NCBI GenBank assembly: GCA_002359635.1
Contig: DENJ01000019.1
Coordinates: forward strand, 1 to 13,529
Length of the DNA: 13,529 bases
Origin: Burkholderiales bacterium UBA2647
GTDB lineage: Bacteria; Pseudomonadota; Gammaproteobacteria; Burkholderiales; Burkholderiaceae_E
Reading direction: 5' to 3'
Shown: positions 5,544-12,911 of the stretch, one piece after another
Layout: every line of letters starts with the position of its first letter
Position numbering within the stretch: the first letter of the stretch is position 1
Translations under genes and position numbers: made by a program
Notes under the pieces: model-generated
Told to the model about the DNA's origin: nothing
The model's database searches: none
The model's input: the letters and a program-made list of their open reading frames with translations, nothing else

Positions 5544-7227
5544 GCGTCTTGCGTCGCTAGCGGTTTGCGCTGGCCTATGGATGAATTCGTTCTCATCGCA
5601 AGCACAAACAGTCCCAGATCCCATCGCAGCATTGCCGCGCGCTCTGATGACTTCGCGGACGTTGGCATCGATGCCGGCGGGTAACTTCTTTGAGAACCTC
5701 TGGGTCGATGGTGACGGATCTTTACTGATTACCAACTACTTAGGGCGCGAAGTTCTGCGCTGGCGCAGCGCAGTCGGTTTGACCGTTGAAGCGCGTATCG
5801 ATGGGCACCCGGTCAGCATCGCCAGCGATAGCGACGGATTGCGCTACGTTGCGGTGCATGGCCAAAGCTTTCGCGCGGGCTCTGCCTTGCTCGAGTCCCA
5901 GCGGATTGTGCGACTGAACGCCGACGGTAGTTCCGAGACGTTGCTAAACGCACCGCAGGCAAAGTTCTTGAACGGGATGGCCTGGCTGAGCCCGGGGCGT
6001 TTCCTGGTCGCTGATTCATTGGCCGGAACAATTTGGTTGCTCGACATCGCGTCGAAGTCGCTGGTGCCCTGGCTGCGGCATGAAGACTTGCAGTCGTCGT
6101 TGCCACAACGCATGGTGCCCGGTGCGAACGGCATCCATATCGTGGGTGACCAGGTGTGGATCTCCAATTCGTCGCGCCGTCTCCTGATGACCGTCCGTTT
6201 GCTCCCAGACTTTACAGCTGGCACCCTCGAGCGCCGCATCGAAGGTTTACCCGTTGATGACTTCGCGCTGACTGCCGACGGCAGCATTCTGGCGGCGACA
6301 CACCGACAGGCGGTTCTGCGTCTTCGCCTGGACGGCAAACACGAGGTGATCGCTGAGTCAGCCGATGTCAACGACAGCACGGCGATCCGCTTCGGCCGGG
6401 GCGCGGATGCCGGCAAAGCCTATGTCGTGACCAGTGGAGGCGCATTCGCAGGCCGCAACGAGACCGTGCAGTTAGTGCAACTCGACACTGGCACGACGGC
6501 TGCGCCCGAGCGCGAGGCGCGCCAACGGATGTCGAACCTCGACATGCGGCTAGTCCTTGCCCTGAAAGTCAGCGACGAGGCTGCGCAAAAGTGGCTGCCA
6601 TCGCCCTGGGGTGTCGCTCCCGCTTCCTCAGGGCCGGCGCAAGGCTCCAACCTGTCTCTGATTTTCGTCGACCGACTACAAGTGTTGGACTCAACGGGGG
6701 CGCTGGACCGCGCAGGACTTGAACGATCGATGATTGTGACGGTACCGGCGCGCCATCCGATAACGGGCGAGAGCACGACATTTCCGATCCGTGCCTATTC
6801 AACTCTGGCCCGAGAGGTGCCCGGACCCTATGGCACCTCAGCATTGGCGGGTATCGCGCGAGAGTCACGGGTGACTAATGACCCCAAGAATGACCCCAAG
6901 AGCCCTGGACTCGCCAGCGAAAGCTGGCGGGTCACGACGCCCGACGGTGGTCTTGATCTGATCGTGAGCGGCAGCATCTCGATGCCAGGCCGTGTATCGG
7001 CTCAGGCTGCGCTGCGTTCTCCGACACAACCGGGTTTTATGCGCGTCTATCGCATCGAACAGGCTGTGGACTGGTGGCGCAGCACCATTACGGGTAGTAG
7101 CGATCGCGTAATGACGCTACAACTGCGTTCGGACATTGCCGAGCTAGCGCCTCTGCTCGGCAGCCAGCCCCAAGTTTTGAGCGTCGCGCAAGTTCCGGTG
7201 TACCAGCGTCAGGTCCTCGTACCCTGA
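5521..7227 (+). CDS. Exported SMP-30/NHL-type beta-propeller protein with extra C-terminal domain
   Basis: A 568-residue protein predicted to be exported. It has MVRSLIFKR, a hydrophobic stretch and a likely cleavage site after SQA at residue 28. Residues about 45-330 look like a six-bladed propeller of the SMP-30/gluconolactonase or NHL type, with repeated blade patterns such as NLWVDGDGSLLITNY, NGMAWLSPGRFLVADS, NGIHIVGDQVWISNS and DDFALTADGSILAAT. Such proteins are often lactonases or hydrolases using a divalent metal. Residues about 338-568 form a second region. It has slight features of the acetoacetate-decarboxylase-like fold (PSPWGV, PITGESTTFP), but I see no catalytic lysine motif, so that link is weak. 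ATG 5521 has AAGGAG five bases upstream. It overlaps the isomerase-like gene by 23 bases and ends the operon. A 12 bp in-frame tandem repeat gives NDPKNDPK. Confidence 0.8.
   Translation: MVRSLIFKRLASLAVCAGLWMNSFSSQAQTVPDPIAALPRALMTSRTLASMPAGNFFENLWVDGDGSLLITNYLGREVLRWRSAVGLTVEARIDGHPVSIASDSDGLRYVAVHGQSFRAGSALLESQRIVRLNADGSSETLLNAPQAKFLNGMAWLSPGRFLVADSLAGTIWLLDIASKSLVPWLRHEDLQSSLPQRMVPGANGIHIVGDQVWISNSSRRLLMTVRLLPDFTAGTLERRIEGLPVDDFALTADGSILAATHRQAVLRLRLDGKHEVIAESADVNDSTAIRFGRGADAGKAYVVTSGGAFAGRNETVQLVQLDTGTTAAPEREARQRMSNLDMRLVLALKVSDEAAQKWLPSPWGVAPASSGPAQGSNLSLIFVDRLQVLDSTGALDRAGLERSMIVTVPARHPITGESTTFPIRAYSTLAREVPGPYGTSALAGIARESRVTNDPKNDPKSPGLASESWRVTTPDGGLDLIVSGSISMPGRVSAQAALRSPTQPGFMRVYRIEQAVDWWRSTITGSSDRVMTLQLRSDIAELAPLLGSQPQVLSVAQVPVYQRQVLVP
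6877..6900 (+). repeat. 12 bp tandem duplication inside the propeller gene
   Basis: AATGACCCCAAG occurs twice back to back (6877-6888 and 6889-6900), in frame, encoding NDPK twice. It lies in a probable loop of the C-terminal region. Confidence 0.9.
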
Positions 7228-7245
7228 GTCGGGTTGGCACTCAGG
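7223..7245. terminator. Possible bidirectional terminator hairpin between convergent genes
   Basis: CCTGAGT (7223-7229) pairs perfectly with ACTCAGG (7239-7245) across a nine-base loop. The stem contains the stop codons of both convergent genes (7225-7227 plus, 7241-7243 minus). No T-tract follows on either side, so termination would be weak or Rho-assisted. Confidence 0.4.
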
Positions 7246-8266
7246 CGACGCGCAGCACGATCTTTCCGATGTGCATGCTGCTCTCCATCAACTGATGCGC
7301 GGCAGCAGCCTCTGCGAGTGGATACACACTGTGGACCACGGCCTTGAAGCGCCCAGATTCGATCAACGGCCATACATGCTGGCGCACCGACTCGACGATG
7401 CGTGCTTTTTCCGCGATGGGCTGGCGACGCAGTGCCGATCCCGTAATGGTGAGGCGACGGCGGTAGGCGTCCATCAGGTCGACGTTGACCTCGCGGCCAC
7501 GAGTAGCGGCGATACCGACGAGTCGACCGTCCTCAGCCAGCGCTTTAAGGTTGCGCGGCATGTAGTCGCCGCCAACCATGTCCAGGATGACGTCGACACC
7601 TCGGCCATTCGTCGCCATCAACACGTGTTCGACAAAGTCCTGATCACGGTAGTTGATCGCCAGTTCGGCGCCAAGACCCAAGCAGGCTGAGCATTTCTCT
7701 TCGCTGCCGGCTGTCGTGAACACCCGATGCCCCAAGGCCGAGAAGATCTGCAAAGCGGTGACGCCAATACCGCTGCTGCCCCCGTGTATCAGCAGCGTCT
7801 CGCCCGGCTCGAGAGCCGCCCGCATGATCACGTTTGACCAGACGGTACAGCAGGTCTCCATGAGCGATGCCGCCTCGTCCCAGTCAAGGCCAATGGGCAC
7901 GGGCAAGCATTGGCCTGCTGGTACGTTTACGTACTCTGCATACCCGCCGCCGATCAGCAGAGCGCATGCGCGGTCGCCCACGTGCCATCCCTGGACCCCT
8001 GCGCCTACCTCGATTACTTCGCCGGCGCATTCAAGGCCAATGATGTCGGTAGCGCCAGCAGGCACCGGATATTGCCCCATGCGCTGAAGGCAGTCGGCGC
8101 GGTTAACACCGGCGCTGCGAATCTTCAGCAACAATTCACCAGCCGCGGCCGACGGTCTTGGGCGCTCCATCAGCGTCAACATCTCGGGCCCGCCGGGGTG
8201 GCGCGCTGCGGCAATTGTCATTGACATGGGCAGATCGGCGGGGAAGTTTTGTAGAGCGGACTGCAC
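7241..8266 (-). CDS. Zinc-free MDR oxidoreductase (quinone oxidoreductase/PIG3-like)
   Basis: A 341-residue medium-chain dehydrogenase/reductase of the NADPH:quinone oxidoreductase subgroup, likely reducing a quinone or a conjugated double bond with NADPH. Motifs seen: the catalytic-domain signature SAGVNRADCLQRMGQYP (51-67), DIIGLECAGEVIEVG (74-88), and the Rossmann dinucleotide motif HGGSSGIGVTALQI (161-174). The cysteine and histidine ligands of zinc alcohol dehydrogenases are absent. The start is GTG at 8266-8264, with GGAGA seven bases upstream. An internal ATG at codon 14, close to where the conserved domain begins, is an alternative. It is divergent from the SDR operon and shares the operator at 8292-8318. 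Its end converges on the propeller gene, with 13 bases between. In this setting it may reduce an enone or enoyl intermediate. Confidence 0.92.
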   Translation of the reverse strand: MQSALQNFPADLPMSMTIAAARHPGGPEMLTLMERPRPSAAAGELLLKIRSAGVNRADCLQRMGQYPVPAGATDIIGLECAGEVIEVGAGVQGWHVGDRACALLIGGGYAEYVNVPAGQCLPVPIGLDWDEAASLMETCCTVWSNVIMRAALEPGETLLIHGGSSGIGVTALQIFSALGHRVFTTAGSEEKCSACLGLGAELAINYRDQDFVEHVLMATNGRGVDVILDMVGGDYMPRNLKALAEDGRLVGIAATRGREVNVDLMDAYRRRLTITGSALRRQPIAEKARIVESVRQHVWPLIESGRFKAVVHSVYPLAEAAAAHQLMESSMHIGKIVLRVA

Positions 8267-8291
8267 GGACTAATCTCCAAATTCAATTGAC

Positions 8292-8318
8292 GGTAAGCTA
8301 ATGTTACTCTAGGGTAAC
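8292..8318. promoter_or_regulatory. Predicted TetR operator, divergent region 2
   Basis: The core GTTACTCTAGGGTAAC (8303-8318) is preceded by GGTAA (8292-8296) at the same six-base gap as in 3283-3309. The half-sites start at 8292, 8303 and 8314. A TTGACG (8287-8292) overlaps the upstream edge and could be a -35 element. The site lies 26 to 52 bases from the minus-strand GTG start and 54 bases before the plus-strand ATG at 8372, so it can control both transcripts. Confidence 0.72.
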
Positions 8319-8371
8319 AAATGAAAAACGCGCAAGTATCGGCATTGCGGTTTGATGAATGAGGACGACCG

Positions 8372-9157
8372 ATGGACCCGATTATTGACTTCAAGGGCCG
8401 AGTAGCTCTAGTGACCGGCGCCGGGCAAGGCGTTGGGCGCGAAGTGGCGCTGCGAATTGCCGCCTGCCGTGCCGAGGCCGTCATCGTTAACGACTATCAC
8501 CTGGAGCGGGCGCAGGCGGTTGCCGGCGAAATCAACGATGCTGGCGGGCGAGCTCTCGCCCTGCAGAGCGACGTCTCGGATTACGCTGCCGTGCTGGCGA
8601 TGGTGGAGGCTGCTCAAGATCGATACGGCCAGATCGACGTACTTGTAAACAACGCAGGAAACGCTGGCCCTGACGCTATTGGGGACTTACCAAAGTTCTG
8701 GGAGACCGATCCAGCGGAATGGCAGCGCTGGTTCGGCACCAATCTTTACGGGGTGATGCACTGCTGCCGTGCCGTGGTTCCTTACATGATCGAGCGCAAG
8801 TTCGGCCGTATTGTCACGGTCATTTCCGACGCGGGGCGGGTCGGCGACGCTAGCTATGTGACCTATTCTGGCGCCAAGGCGGGTGCCGCGGGCTTCATGC
8901 GCGGACTGGCGCGTGCTGTGGGACGTTACAACATTGCCGCCAATTGCGTGTCCTTAGCAGCCATCATGACGCCTGGCTTGGCGCAGCGCCTCGAAGATCC
9001 CGAACGTCGCAAGAAGATCCTGGCCAACTACGTTGTACGGCGCATCGGCGAGCCCGAAGACGCCGCCAACGCGATTATCTTTTTGGCCAGCGATGCGTCG
9101 AGCTGGGTGACAGGCCAGACCTGGTCCGTCAATGGCGGCTTCTCCTTCGGCGTATAG
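8372..9157 (+). CDS. Short-chain dehydrogenase/reductase
   Basis: A 261-residue classical SDR, probably an NAD(P)-dependent 3-hydroxyacyl-CoA (or alicyclic alcohol) dehydrogenase. The cofactor motif TGAGQGVG is at 15-22, followed by SDV (66-68) and NNAG (93-96). The active-site tetrad is visible as Asn114, Ser142 (VISDAG), Tyr155 and Lys159 (YSGAK). The end, TGQTWSVNGGFSFGV, is the usual SDR C-terminus. The FabG-like length fits. ATG 8372 has GAGGA about seven bases upstream. It is the first gene of a four-gene operon and is 20 bases from the acyl-CoA synthetase gene. In context it would carry out the second oxidation of a beta-oxidation-like sequence. The presence of Asp41 (VNDYHLER) after the second strand suggests preference for NAD over NADP, but that is an inference. 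Confidence 0.94.
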   Translation: MDPIIDFKGRVALVTGAGQGVGREVALRIAACRAEAVIVNDYHLERAQAVAGEINDAGGRALALQSDVSDYAAVLAMVEAAQDRYGQIDVLVNNAGNAGPDAIGDLPKFWETDPAEWQRWFGTNLYGVMHCCRAVVPYMIERKFGRIVTVISDAGRVGDASYVTYSGAKAGAAGFMRGLARAVGRYNIAANCVSLAAIMTPGLAQRLEDPERRKKILANYVVRRIGEPEDAANAIIFLASDASSWVTGQTWSVNGGFSFGV

Positions 9158-9177
9158 CCACTGCGAAGCACTCAGAG

Positions 9178-10725
9178 ATGCGACAGATCGACTTCTTCGA
9201 CCAGGGCGTGGTGATTGCACCCGAGGCGCGATGTCTCGTCGGGCCCGACCTCACGTTGAGCTTTCGGCAAGCGCACGCCTTGAGCTGCCGTGTTGCCAAT
9301 GGATTGCGCGCTGCGGACATCGCGTCAGCCGCCGTGCTCAGCGCCAACGATGTGATGGGGTTTGCCTGCATTCTGGGGATCTTTCGAGCCGAGACTTTGT
9401 CGCTAGCGCTCAACGCCCGCGCAGCACTGAAGGACAACGCGGAGCATCTTCGCTTGGGCAATGGCGAGTTGCTTTTCTATCACTCCGACTTCGAAGCTGA
9501 GGCGCAGCGGCTTTGCGAGCTCACGCCGAGCTTGAAGTTTTGTGTCTGCATCGACCGTGCGGGTGCGCTTGGTCCCTCGCTGTCCGACTGGATCGCTGAT
9601 CAATCCGAGAGCCCGCCTGAATGGTTGCCGGACGACCGCAACCGTATCTACCGCATTACGCTCACTGGCGGCACGACCGGCACCCCAAAAGGCGTCATGC
9701 ACGCCCACTTGCAGGCTGAAGTGAATACGGCCGCTTTCCTGGCTTCACTGCACTACAGCGATATCCAACCGCGTTACCTGTTGGCAGCACCGATGACGCA
9801 CGCGGCGGGCTTGGTGAGCTTCCACGTACTCGCGCTCGGCGGGTCGGTGTATTTCATGTCCAAAATCGACCCATTATTGATGCTTCAAACCATCGAACGC
9901 GAGCGGATCACAACGACGGTGCTGCCGCCCACGGTTTTGTATGGTTTGCTCGCACACCCGCAGGTTCGAGAATTCAATTTCACCTCGCTGCGTTACCTGC
10001 TCATCGGCACGGCGCCCTTGTCGGCAGAAAAACTGCGTGAAGCGGTTGAAGTGTTCGGCCCTGCACTAGGCCAACTTTACGGCCAGAGCGAGTGTCCGAT
10101 GGCAACTTACCTCTCACCACAGGTCGTCGCTGACGCAGTCGCCAACTCGGAACGAGCAGGGCGCCTGCTGTCATGTGGCCGGCCGCTACCCCTGACATTA
10201 ATGGGCATCATGGACGACGACGGGCGACTGCTGCCCGACGGCGAGCGCGGCGAAATTGTGATGCGTTCCAACCAGGTCATGCGCGGCTTCGTCAACAACC
10301 CCGGCGCGACAGCCGATTGCAGCGCCTTTGGTTGGCACCACACCAGCGATATTGGCTATCGCGATGCGGACGGTTTCTATTACATCGTTGACCGCAAGCG
10401 CGATCTCATCATCTCGGGCGGCTTCAACGTGTACCCGAGCGAAGTTGAGCAGGTGATCTGGAGTCACCCTGCGGTACAGGACTGCGCCGTCATCGGTGTG
10501 CCCGATGAACGCTGGGGCGAGGCAGTGAAGGCTGTCGTGTTGCTCAAACCGGGCGTTCAGGTCAACGAAGAGGAACTGATTGCGCTGTGCAAAAGCAGGG
10601 TAGGCAGCTTGAAAGCGCCAAAGACCGTCGAATTTTGGCCCGAACTGCCGCGCAGTGCGGTGGGCAAGGTACTTAAACGTTCGATTCGCGAACGATATTG
10701 GGCTGGTATCGATCGCAAGATTTAA
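9178..10725 (+). CDS. Acyl-CoA synthetase (class I adenylate-forming enzyme)
   Basis: A 515-residue AMP-binding enzyme that activates a carboxylic acid with ATP and CoA. The P-loop signature LTGGTTGTPKG is at 162-172, YGQSE at 301-305, the TSD motif with Asp391 in HHTSDIGYRDADGFYYIVDRKRD, the hinge SGGFNVYPSEVE (413-424), and the catalytic lysine Lys497 in PRSAVGK. This is a complete enzyme. The open frame runs upstream to 8944 inside the SDR gene, but those residues are a shadow. ATG 9178 lies 20 bases after the SDR stop and matches the family start, although its ribosome site is poor (CAGAG). It sits between the SDR and thiolase genes, so it likely activates the substrate of the pathway. 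The class covers medium-chain, aromatic and cyclic acids, and sequence alone does not tell which. Confidence 0.95.
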   Translation: MRQIDFFDQGVVIAPEARCLVGPDLTLSFRQAHALSCRVANGLRAADIASAAVLSANDVMGFACILGIFRAETLSLALNARAALKDNAEHLRLGNGELLFYHSDFEAEAQRLCELTPSLKFCVCIDRAGALGPSLSDWIADQSESPPEWLPDDRNRIYRITLTGGTTGTPKGVMHAHLQAEVNTAAFLASLHYSDIQPRYLLAAPMTHAAGLVSFHVLALGGSVYFMSKIDPLLMLQTIERERITTTVLPPTVLYGLLAHPQVREFNFTSLRYLLIGTAPLSAEKLREAVEVFGPALGQLYGQSECPMATYLSPQVVADAVANSERAGRLLSCGRPLPLTLMGIMDDDGRLLPDGERGEIVMRSNQVMRGFVNNPGATADCSAFGWHHTSDIGYRDADGFYYIVDRKRDLIISGGFNVYPSEVEQVIWSHPAVQDCAVIGVPDERWGEAVKAVVLLKPGVQVNEEELIALCKSRVGSLKAPKTVEFWPELPRSAVGKVLKRSIRERYWAGIDRKI

Positions 10726-10739
10726 TTGAGAATGAACCC

Positions 10740-11906
10740 ATGAGCACTGTAGCGATTGCCGGCGTCGGGATGACCGCATTCGGCAAGTTTCTGGACCGCG
10801 GGCTGCGATCACTGAGCGAAGAGGCAGTAGCCGCGGCGCTCGCCGACGCGAACGCAGATCCGGTGGACGTCGACAGCGTTTATTTCGCCAACGCTGCGGC
10901 CGGTGTCGTCACGGGCCAGGAAATGATTCGCGCCGAGGCCGCCCTTCGCGACACCGGCTTGGCGGGCAAGCCGATGTTCAACATCGAAAACGCTTGTGCT
11001 TCGGGCAGCTCGGCTTTGCATCTTGCCTGGCTGGCCGTACGGTCGGGCCAGACCGAATGCGTCATGGTCATTGGTGCAGAGCGCCTGTCCCATGAAGACA
11101 AGAAGGTCTCGTTCGATGCCTTCGCGCGTGGCGTCGATCTCGAAGAACCGCGGGCCGCGAGTACGGGTAGCGGTTCGCTCTTCATGGACATCTATGCGGC
11201 GAAGACGCGTAAGTGGATGCTGAATGCGGGGGTGACTAAGGAGGACTTCGCGCGCGTGGTCGTCAAAAGTCGACTCGCGGGATCGTTAAACCCGGTGGCA
11301 CAATTTCGCGAACCCACAACGGTCGAGGCCGTGCTGGCTAGTCGGATTATTGCCGATCCTCTGACCCTGTTCATGTGCTCAGGCATCGGCGACGGCGCCG
11401 CTGCCGTGTTGGTGTGTAGCGCGGCCAAGATCCGCCAACTCGGTGTGCGCCCGGTGTGGATTCGGGCTAGTACGGTCTGCACCGCGCTGCCTGACGTAGC
11501 GGCGCCACTGTGCGCTGTGCGGTCGGTCGGAGCGGCGTACGAGCAAGCTGGCATCGGACCCGAGGACATCCATGTAGCCGAACTGCATGACGCGTCGGCG
11601 CCAGCCGAACTGATCCATTACGAGAACCTGCGCTTCTGTCCGCCCGGAGGCACAGCGCAATTGATTCGCTCCGGCGCAACCGGCCTGGGTGGACGCATCA
11701 GCGTTAACCCCAGCGGTGGCCTGCTTAGCCGGGGACATCCTGTGGGGGCGACGGGGACAGCCCAAATCGTGGAATTGGTCCAGCAACTGCGCGGCCAGTC
11801 CGGCAAGCGCCAGCGCCCGAGCGCGCAGGTGGGGATGGCTGAGAACAACGGCGGCCAGATTGGCCACGACGCTGCGTTGGCCGTGACAACCATTCTCTCC
11901 GTATGA
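10740..11906 (+). CDS. Thiolase-family protein (SCP-x / lipid-transfer thiolase subgroup)
   Basis: A 388-residue thiolase-fold protein, presumably cleaving a 3-oxoacyl-CoA with CoA. The nucleophile is Cys86 in NIENACASGSSAL. The histidine pair is His283 (ELHDASAPAE) and His333 (SRGHPVGATG). The second cysteine of classical thiolases is missing: the C-terminal loop reads ENNGGQIG (368-375), as in SCP-x-type thiolases, which use HDxF and GHPxGATG. Here the HD motif continues ASA, not the more usual CF. ATG 10740 follows GAGAA at a short distance, and the gene starts 14 bases after the synthetase stop. Members of this subgroup act on branched or sterol-type acyl-CoAs. Some related proteins (Ltp2 type) are aldolases that need a DUF35 partner, but none is encoded here and the cysteine is present, so thiolase is favoured. 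Confidence 0.9.
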   Translation: MSTVAIAGVGMTAFGKFLDRGLRSLSEEAVAAALADANADPVDVDSVYFANAAAGVVTGQEMIRAEAALRDTGLAGKPMFNIENACASGSSALHLAWLAVRSGQTECVMVIGAERLSHEDKKVSFDAFARGVDLEEPRAASTGSGSLFMDIYAAKTRKWMLNAGVTKEDFARVVVKSRLAGSLNPVAQFREPTTVEAVLASRIIADPLTLFMCSGIGDGAAAVLVCSAAKIRQLGVRPVWIRASTVCTALPDVAAPLCAVRSVGAAYEQAGIGPEDIHVAELHDASAPAELIHYENLRFCPPGGTAQLIRSGATGLGGRISVNPSGGLLSRGHPVGATGTAQIVELVQQLRGQSGKRQRPSAQVGMAENNGGQIGHDAALAVTTILSV

Positions 11907-11918
11907 GGCATTGAAGCC

Positions 11919-12911
11919 ATGCGAAGCCAGATCTTCAAGACCCGTATTACCGAGCTCTTCAATATCCCTCACCCTATCCTGTGCGGTGGTTTGCAATGGC
12001 TCGCTGATGCACGCTACGTGGCTGCAGTGGTTAACGCAGGTGGTATGGGCTTCATCACCTGCATGTCCTTTCCCGACGACCCGGAGGCCTTCAGACGGGA
12101 GGTTCAGAAGTGCAAGGATCTAACTGGCGGCAAGCCCTTCGGAGTCAGCGTGCCGATCTCCCGTCGCTTGGGCGCGAACGATCGCCTAAATCCCTACCTC
12201 GACATTATCGTCGACGAAGGGGTACGGTTCATCGAGACATCGGGTGATAGCCCTGAGCGCCTTCTGCCGAGATTGAAAGCGGCTGGATGCATCGTGATCC
12301 ACAAAGCCCCGGGTATTCGATATGCCCTGAGTGCGCAGCAATTGCCAGTCGATGCCATCACTGTGGTATCGGCTGAAGGCGGCGGTCACCCCGGCACGTT
12401 GATGGTCCCGCAGATCATTCAAGGCCCCCTGGCAGCGGATGCGCTCAGGAAGCCCCTGGCACTGGCCGGAGGCATGTCAACAGGGCGCCATCTCATCAGC
12501 GCGCTGGCAATGGGCGCCGATGCCATCCTGATGGGCTCGCGCATGGTGGTGGCCGAAGAGATCTGGGCCCATCGCGCCTATAAAGAGTACGTGGTGGGCA
12601 TTGATGAGAATGCCAACCGTGTGGTGATGAAGACCTTCCGCAACCACCATCGCGTGTTGGACAACGAGACCTCCAGAGCGGTCGAACAACTCGAACTTCA
12701 GGGCATTAAGGACTTTGATCATTACCAGCCACACGTGGATGGCTCACTCGCACGGCAAGCCTATGAAAGCGGCAACTTTAATCTGGGCATGATCGATATG
12801 GGTCCGTCCGGCGTTTTTGCGCGCGAAATTAAGCCAGTTGAGGCGATCATCGACGAGATCATTGATGAGGCGAATTCGGCGCGAGAGAGAATCGGCCAGA
12901 TCTGCTGTTGA
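11919..12911 (+). CDS. Nitronate monooxygenase/2-nitropropane dioxygenase-family flavoprotein
   Basis: A 330-residue FMN-dependent TIM-barrel protein of the nitronate monooxygenase family. Seen: an N-terminal PILCGGLQWLADARYVAAVVNAGGMGFI segment, VVSAEGGGHPG around the flavin site (about 148-158), and the phosphate-binding region LAGGMSTGRHLISALAMGADAILMGSRM (about 187-214). The family includes nitronate monooxygenases, FabK-type enoyl-ACP reductases and IpdC, a flavoprotein of steroid-ring catabolism. In an acyl-CoA operon with SDR, ligase and thiolase, action on an enoyl-CoA double bond is more likely than nitronate oxidation, but this is inference. ATG 11919 is 12 bases after the thiolase stop. 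A weak GAGG lies ten bases upstream, inside the thiolase stop. It is the last gene of the operon. A short 6 bp stem (12897-12915) covers its stop. Confidence 0.9.
   Translation: MRSQIFKTRITELFNIPHPILCGGLQWLADARYVAAVVNAGGMGFITCMSFPDDPEAFRREVQKCKDLTGGKPFGVSVPISRRLGANDRLNPYLDIIVDEGVRFIETSGDSPERLLPRLKAAGCIVIHKAPGIRYALSAQQLPVDAITVVSAEGGGHPGTLMVPQIIQGPLAADALRKPLALAGGMSTGRHLISALAMGADAILMGSRMVVAEEIWAHRAYKEYVVGIDENANRVVMKTFRNHHRVLDNETSRAVEQLELQGIKDFDHYQPHVDGSLARQAYESGNFNLGMIDMGPSGVFAREIKPVEAIIDEIIDEANSARERIGQICC

Noticed and set aside
10198..10812. 204-codon minus-strand open frame under the synthetase gene
   Set aside because: It is antisense to the conserved C-terminal part of a complete adenylate-forming enzyme, and has no recognisable domain.
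11379..11996. 205-codon minus-strand open frame under the thiolase gene
   Set aside because: It is antisense to thiolase motifs around His283 and His333 and is a typical high-GC shadow.
2465..12911. Naming the cluster as a steroid C/D-ring degradation locus
   Set aside because: SDR, ligase, thiolase and an IpdC-like protein are suggestive, but the IpdAB hydrolase pair and other hallmark genes are missing, so the claim cannot be supported.
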